Assembly (NCBI GenBank): GCA_037043235.1
Contig: JAWRVZ010000042.1
Location: 1,315,001-1,379,000 of the forward strand
Direction: 5' to 3'
Length of the DNA: 64,000 nucleotides
Source of the DNA: Rhodeus uyekii
Taxonomy: Eukaryota > Chordata > Actinopteri > Cypriniformes > Acheilognathidae
Position 1 is the stretch's first letter. Every line of letters begins with the position of its first letter. The notes beneath the pieces were generated by a model, which saw nothing but the letters and a program-made list of their open reading frames with translations, was not told where the DNA came from and searched no databases. A program made the translations under genes and the position numbers. Below, one piece after another: positions 59,119-64,000 of this stretch.

Positions 59119-59268
59119 TGTTTCTGCATTTATCAGACGCTTTTATCCAAAGTGACTTGCATTGCATTCAAGAAACAGATTGATATTTTAATCAGTTCTT
59201 GCTTTCCCTTGGAATCGAACCCATGACCTTGATGTTGCAAGAGCCACCTACTGTTTGAGATACAGGCA
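59119..59268 (-). mobile_element. tRNA-derived SINE, copy 9
   Basis: Inverted copy: TGCATTTATCAGACGC, AATCAGTTCTTGCTTTCCC, GGAATCGAACCCATGACC, head end GAGATACAGG. Confidence 0.85.
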
Positions 59269-61324
59269 TTTTTGTTCAAATAAACTGAGTTGCAAGGCAA
59301 AACCTTTCTCTTATAATTACTATCTTATAATAGGTTAAACTAAAATGAATAGAGATATTTTGAATAAAACGACAAAAAAACACCAAAAATGACCAAAACT
59401 TGACAAAGCAAAATCTAAAAATTAAAACCCATTCAAAAAACATAAAAATCTGAATTACATTAATGTTTGTTAAAGACACAGTTTCTCCATTGAACTGATT
59501 TCAAGCATTGAAGCTGAAGCTTTTTAGATCAAAAGATTTTTCAGATGCGTATAAAACGTTGGCGTATGTTTTTAGAGCATTAACGAGATTCTAATGCGAG
59601 GCCACATTATCCTAAAATTAAAAGTCAACGCACAACCCCACACACTAACCGCCGGAAGAGATGACAGATTACAGCTGCTGTCTGACATCCTTGATTATTG
59701 CGCTGAATTATTTGGGCTTTTTATTGTGTCTGAGAGACAGATGATTCAGAGTTCGTTCTGGGTGGAGATCTGATGTCAAAATCATACTTTGTAAGATGTT
59801 TCTGACATAATTTCATGCATTGCTCTGATACTATATGTGCTCAAGATCTAATGCATTCATAAAATGAGCATTTCATACATTTTCGTAAACTCTACTATGT
59901 TTTATTGGTTAACATTAGTTTTAATGCGAACTAACAATGAACAATACTTTTAGAACAATTTTTAATCTTAGTCAACAGTAATTACACCATTTACTAATAC
60001 ATTTTACTAATACAGATTTATTTTAGTTTTCTTAATATTTTGAATCACCTTTTATTTTTATATTTCTATTTTTCATGTTAATTTTAGTTTAGATTTTAGT
60101 CATTTTTTATTTTGTGCTTTTGTATGCTTAAATATATTTTAATAGATTTTTCAGTTTCAATTTCAGTTACTTGTTTCTTAATACTTTTAGTCCTTCAAAT
60201 TAAAATACATTCAGTTTATTGCCATGGCAACATTCCTACAACATTCATATTTTATTTTATTTCAATAAACAGAAATATTTCTAATAGTTTTCATGAACGA
60301 TGATATCCCTTTTCTGGCAGAGTATTTGCATTTGTGTACTTTCCTTAATTTCCTGTTGAAAATACATGGATTATTGGTGCAAAATTAATAAAACATTAAA
60401 TATTTATAGTAATAACTTAATATTTTCATTCATTATAAAACCCAAACTTGAACTAAATACAGAATTATGCAAAAACATATACATATATATATAATGAACT
60501 GTCGCAAAATTCAACACTTTGAAGGTCATCAGATCTGTAGTTCAGGGTCGGACTGCCTATGGAACATGTGCTCTGGGTTCACTAGATAATTCAGTTCGTA
60601 AATGATTCTGGGAGACTGAGGAACACAGTGCTAAAATACAGATAACACAATGACTCACGCTCTCATGCGCACATAAGCGGCTAATACTTCACTTCCTCTG
60701 AATTAATCAACGAGACAGCAGTATCCATCAGTATGCAAGGAGCATGTGGTGACCAGCAAACAAAACCACGCATTCTTGAGCCGTGTTGCGTGTCTGCGGC
60801 GAGATTAATCCTGCATCTATCGGCGGTTCAGGTGCCAGAGTGTTCTGTGTCTGTCTGATAACTCTCGCCATTGTCCGGCCTCACACGCTGTGACGCTCCA
60901 ATCTGCCTAGAGAACACCGAACATCCACGGCCGCTCTTAATATAAGCACAAACTCTTTTGAGACCATCATACCCGTTGTGCGGTGATGCATGACTGAATG
61001 TATGAGTGAGTGTGTATGTGTGTGTGGGTGTATGAGTGAGTGTATGAGAGTGTATGTGTGTGACTCTCCAGTCCTGGGTGAAAGTTTATGACTGTGCCAT
61101 CATTTTGGGATGAAAAGCTGATCTCACTGTATCACCAAGACAGCAACTTCCCTGATGAAACTTTCCCCCTCGTTCAGCACTTTCTATGGTGTGCCGATAG
61201 ATTAAAGCCGGTGGAGAAACACACAGACAGACCGTCAGCGCCCGTATGAGAGCTAGGTGGGTGTTTAGGTGCAGCACAATGCACACAGAAATATCTGGAC
61301 ACTTACAGGGATTCTTCAACCTAA
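59269..61324. other. Non-coding; includes AT-rich dispersed repeats
   Basis: 59905-60200 contains GCGAACTAACAATGAACAAT followed by TTTTAGTTT-rich sequence, a familiar cyprinid repeat type. GT-rich sequence lies at about 60995-61065. No gene recognised. Confidence 0.45.
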
Positions 61325-61744
61325 AGTGACAGTCTGTCATCATTTACTCACCCTCATGTCATTCAAAACTAAAACTTACTTTCTTCTGAATATAAAGTGT
61401 GGCACTGGGACTGTAAAGATTTTATAGCACCATATATGATTCAAAAACTTTATTCCAGAAATATTGCAAATTGCAGAGAACTTTCTCTTTTTTAACACAA
61501 AAATTACGTCATTAATTGATTCAAATCTCTCTCATCATGATCACTCATGTCAGTCCTGCCGACAGCAGAATTAAAAATAATTCCTCACACAAAACTATTA
61601 TACCTGTTTCTATTTGTATAGTTCGTAATCTTTTGCACTGTAACAATAATGAGCATAACCAGAGCATCTTCTGAATACTTGCTTGCACTGACTTGACTAC
61701 CGTCTACATCTTAAATGCAGTTTAATATGAATTATATAATACTT
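61325..61744. repeat. Dispersed cyprinid repeat, left part
   Basis: GTCATCATTTACTCACCCTC then ATGTCATTCAAAAC is a widespread repeat terminus in cyprinids. The element probably continues into the minisatellite-bearing part that follows. Confidence 0.5.
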
Positions 61745-62570
61745 ATAAGTTAAAAAAGTCTCTTCTCCTCATCTAAGCTGAATTTATTAGATACAGAAAA
61801 ACAATGTAATATTATATCAATATAAAACAGCGGTTTTCTATGTGATTATAAAGTAAAGTGTAATTTATTCCTGTGATTAAATCTGAATTTATTAGATGAT
61901 AAATATAGTAAAACAGTGTAATATTATATCAATGTAAAACAGCTGTTTTCTATGTGAATATATAGTAAAGTGTAATTTATTCCTGTGATTAAATCTGAAT
62001 TTATTAGATGATAAATATAGTAAAACAGTGTAATATTATATCAATGTAAAACAGCTGTTTTCTATGTGACTATATAGTAAAGTGTAATTTATTCCTGTGA
62101 TTAAATCTGAATTTATTAGATGATAAATACAGTAAAACAGTGTAATATTATATCAATGTAAAACAGCTGTTTTCTATGTGAATATATAGTAAAGTGTAAT
62201 TTATTCCTGTGATTAAATCTGAATTTATTAGATGATAAATATAGTAAAACAGTGTAATATTATATCAATGTAAAACAGCTGTTTTCTATGTGACTATATA
62301 GTAAAGTGTAATTTATTCCTGTGATTAAATCTGAATTTATTAGATGATAAATACAGTAAAACAGTGTAATATTAAATCAATGTAAAACAGCTGTTTTCTA
62401 TGTGAATATATAGTAAAGTTTAATTTATTCCTGTGATTAAATCTGAATTTATTAGATGATAAATACAGTAAAACAGTGTAATATTATATCAATGTAAAAC
62501 AGCTGTTTTCTATGTGAATATATAGTAAAGTTTAATTTATTCCTGTGATTAAAGCTGTATTTTCTGCATC
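61745..62570 (+). repeat. 112-bp minisatellite, about seven copies
   Basis: The word TAATTTATTCCTGTGATTAA recurs at 61861, 61973, 62085, 62197, 62309, 62421 and 62533, an exact 112-bp spacing. Copies differ at few sites: GAATATATAG or GACTATATAG, and AAATATAG or AAATACAG. These alternate so that a 224-bp dimer is itself repeated. The first partial copy (61775-61860) is more divergent. Confidence 0.95.
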
Positions 62571-62780
62571 ATTTCTCCAGTCTTCAGCGTCACATGATCC
62601 CTCACATATTATTCTGATAAGATGAAACATTTATGATTATTATCAGTGCTGAAAACTGGAAACCATAATATATTTTATTTTTCAGGATTCGGTGATGAAT
62701 AGGAAGTGTAAAAGAATAGAATCAGAAATGTTTGTTGAGCAACAAATCAGCATATTAGAATGATTTCTAATCTAATTCAC
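62571..62780 (+). repeat. Dispersed cyprinid repeat, right part
   Basis: GCATCATTTCTCCAGTCTTC and AGCGTCACATGATCC are hallmarks of an abundant cyprinid interspersed repeat. Its upstream portion (AAGCTGAATTTATTAGATAC) is what expanded into the minisatellite. Confidence 0.6.
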
Positions 62781-63416
62781 AATGAAATATTTCAGCGTTG
62801 TTTTCTTTCCTTTTCTAGAGCTTCTCCATCATGAATGAGAGTTCACTGCATTATCGTGGCCTTTTCATCACGTGAGTATGACAACATGTTCATTATTAAG
62901 TGTCTTCTGAGTCTGAATAGCTGCGTATGCGTCAGGTATGCAGCGTCGTTACCTGTCTCAGGTGATTACATGGGGAGTAAGACACCAGCTTTCCTCATCT
63001 CTCTGTCTGTCTCTCAGAGTTCTTATTCCTTCACTCTCGCCACACTCTGGCAGGATAATAGCAGCCACAAATCATCCCGTAGGCTTCACTGGGCAGGAAA
63101 TTGATGTTCTTTCATTTCAAAACAATGGAGAGCCTTATGAGAGGCCTGATGATGTCATAACTCCAGCGGCTGACAGGTTTGGGGGGCGCAGGGACAGCTC
63201 AATCAATCCCAGCATGCACTGGGGCTGCCATCGAAACGCAGAGCAGACATTCTCAATCAAACGCCACATTCGAAGCATTGTCTCTCATGCTCACACACAC
63301 ACTCTCTCTCTGTCTCACACAACCACACTCACACACACACACACTCTCTCACACTCACACACACACACTCACACACACCCACCCCATTCCACCCACCCCC
63401 CCCAAATACTCACACA

Positions 63417-63447
<31 letters not shown>

Positions 63448-64000
63448 ACCCACCCCCCCAAATACTTACTCTCTCACACACACACACACACACGGCTGTA
63501 ACAGGGTGATGTAAAACCGCTGCAGGTAAAGTCAGTCGACGAGTGTTATAAATCTATAAATTTTCCAAGAGGCATGTGTGATTTATGGTATCAGCCTTCT
63601 TTATAACTGATGTTGACGATCACATCAAGTCAGCATGACCCTATTTACTTTCCTGGTCTTATTGAACTCTTTGAAAGTGCACATTTTTCAAAAGAAAACA
63701 AAAACAAAGCTAAATGTTTGTCTTCATAATCACTCATTATGAAACCCTGAAAGGATCTTCCTTTTCGATTGGGGAAAGTAATGATAATCAGCTGGCAAAT
63801 ATCTTATTACAACATGTCACATTTCACTCTAAAAATATTATATTATATTATTTGTCATACAGAAAATGAAACATTTCAAATTATGTGATTAATTGAATCA
63901 GTTTCCAGCTCATTTCGTAATAACCATAATTCTCAATTATGTATATATTTATTTATTTAATCATTTTTGCATAGATAAAAAGAGTATGGCAAATAATACC
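62781..64000. other. Non-coding; CA/CT-rich tract then AT-rich sequence
   Basis: No gene recognised. The plus frames at 62835-63514 become Thr/His/Ser-rich in the microsatellite at 63283-63493 and have no known domain before it. Confidence 0.4.
63283..63493 (+). repeat. Compound CA/CT microsatellite with C-runs
   Basis: (CACA)n and (CTCT)n blocks are interrupted by CACCCCCC-type runs. Confidence 0.95.

Noticed and set aside
3325..59268. tRNA genes, because of GGTTCGATTCC B-box motifs
   Set aside because: Each motif lies in a SINE head followed by the same non-tRNA middle and tail. No copy folds into a complete tRNA cloverleaf with an intact acceptor stem.
62835..63514. 187- and 111-codon open frames
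   Set aside because: The last half is CA-microsatellite translation, the first half has no known domain, and the two frames overlap.
2600..64000. Intronic microRNA mir-490, known from CHRM2 introns of other vertebrates
   Set aside because: I looked by eye for its conserved mature sequence on both strands and did not find it. It may lie further upstream, beyond the window.

Overview
The window is animal nuclear DNA and almost certainly from a cyprinid-like teleost fish. It holds one recognisable gene: an intronless coding exon for the M2 muscarinic acetylcholine receptor (chrm2, most like teleost chrm2a) on the minus strand at 1036-2517. A clear 3' splice site lies 53 nt upstream of the start codon. 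The gene therefore continues toward higher coordinates, and much or all of 2.6-64 kb is probably its 5' non-coding intron. No other protein-coding gene could be supported. The many other open frames fall in satellites, microsatellites, transposon remnants or the antisense of the receptor.

Layout: 1-1035 is 3' UTR or downstream flank. 1036-2570 is the coding exon plus the last part of the 5' UTR. 2.7-6.96 kb holds DNA-transposon remnants and tRNA-derived SINEs, one split by a 468-bp inverted-repeat element. 6.97-12.39 kb is a very large (CCAT)-derived minisatellite containing a near-perfect 1,583-bp tandem duplication, and 13.27-14.04 kb is a smaller related array. 14.96-17.47 kb is a nest of DNA transposons: a Tigger/pogo-like copy broken by a hAT element with a perfect 8-bp target duplication. 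19.9-23.5 kb is a decayed Ty3/gypsy chromovirus on the minus strand, internally deleted so that the start of reverse transcriptase runs into the integrase C-terminus, and itself tandemly multiplied. 29-41 kb holds scattered repeats, including a 1.17-kb element flanked by TTA and a 404-bp fold-back element. 45.8-46.8 kb is a proline-rich retroelement-like remnant. 53.95-54.04 kb is a perfect 41-bp-arm hairpin. 54.7-56.7 kb is a three-level transposon nest. 61.7-62.6 kb is a 112-bp minisatellite grown inside a dispersed repeat. The rest is AT-rich intron-like DNA with CA/TG microsatellites.

The teleost/cyprinid assignment rests on the receptor sequence and on repeat families I recognise from memory; it was not checked by a search. 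There is no operon-like or multi-gene system here. What is unusual is the satellite and transposon architecture inside what looks like a long receptor-gene intron. I found no new biochemical system and do not claim one.
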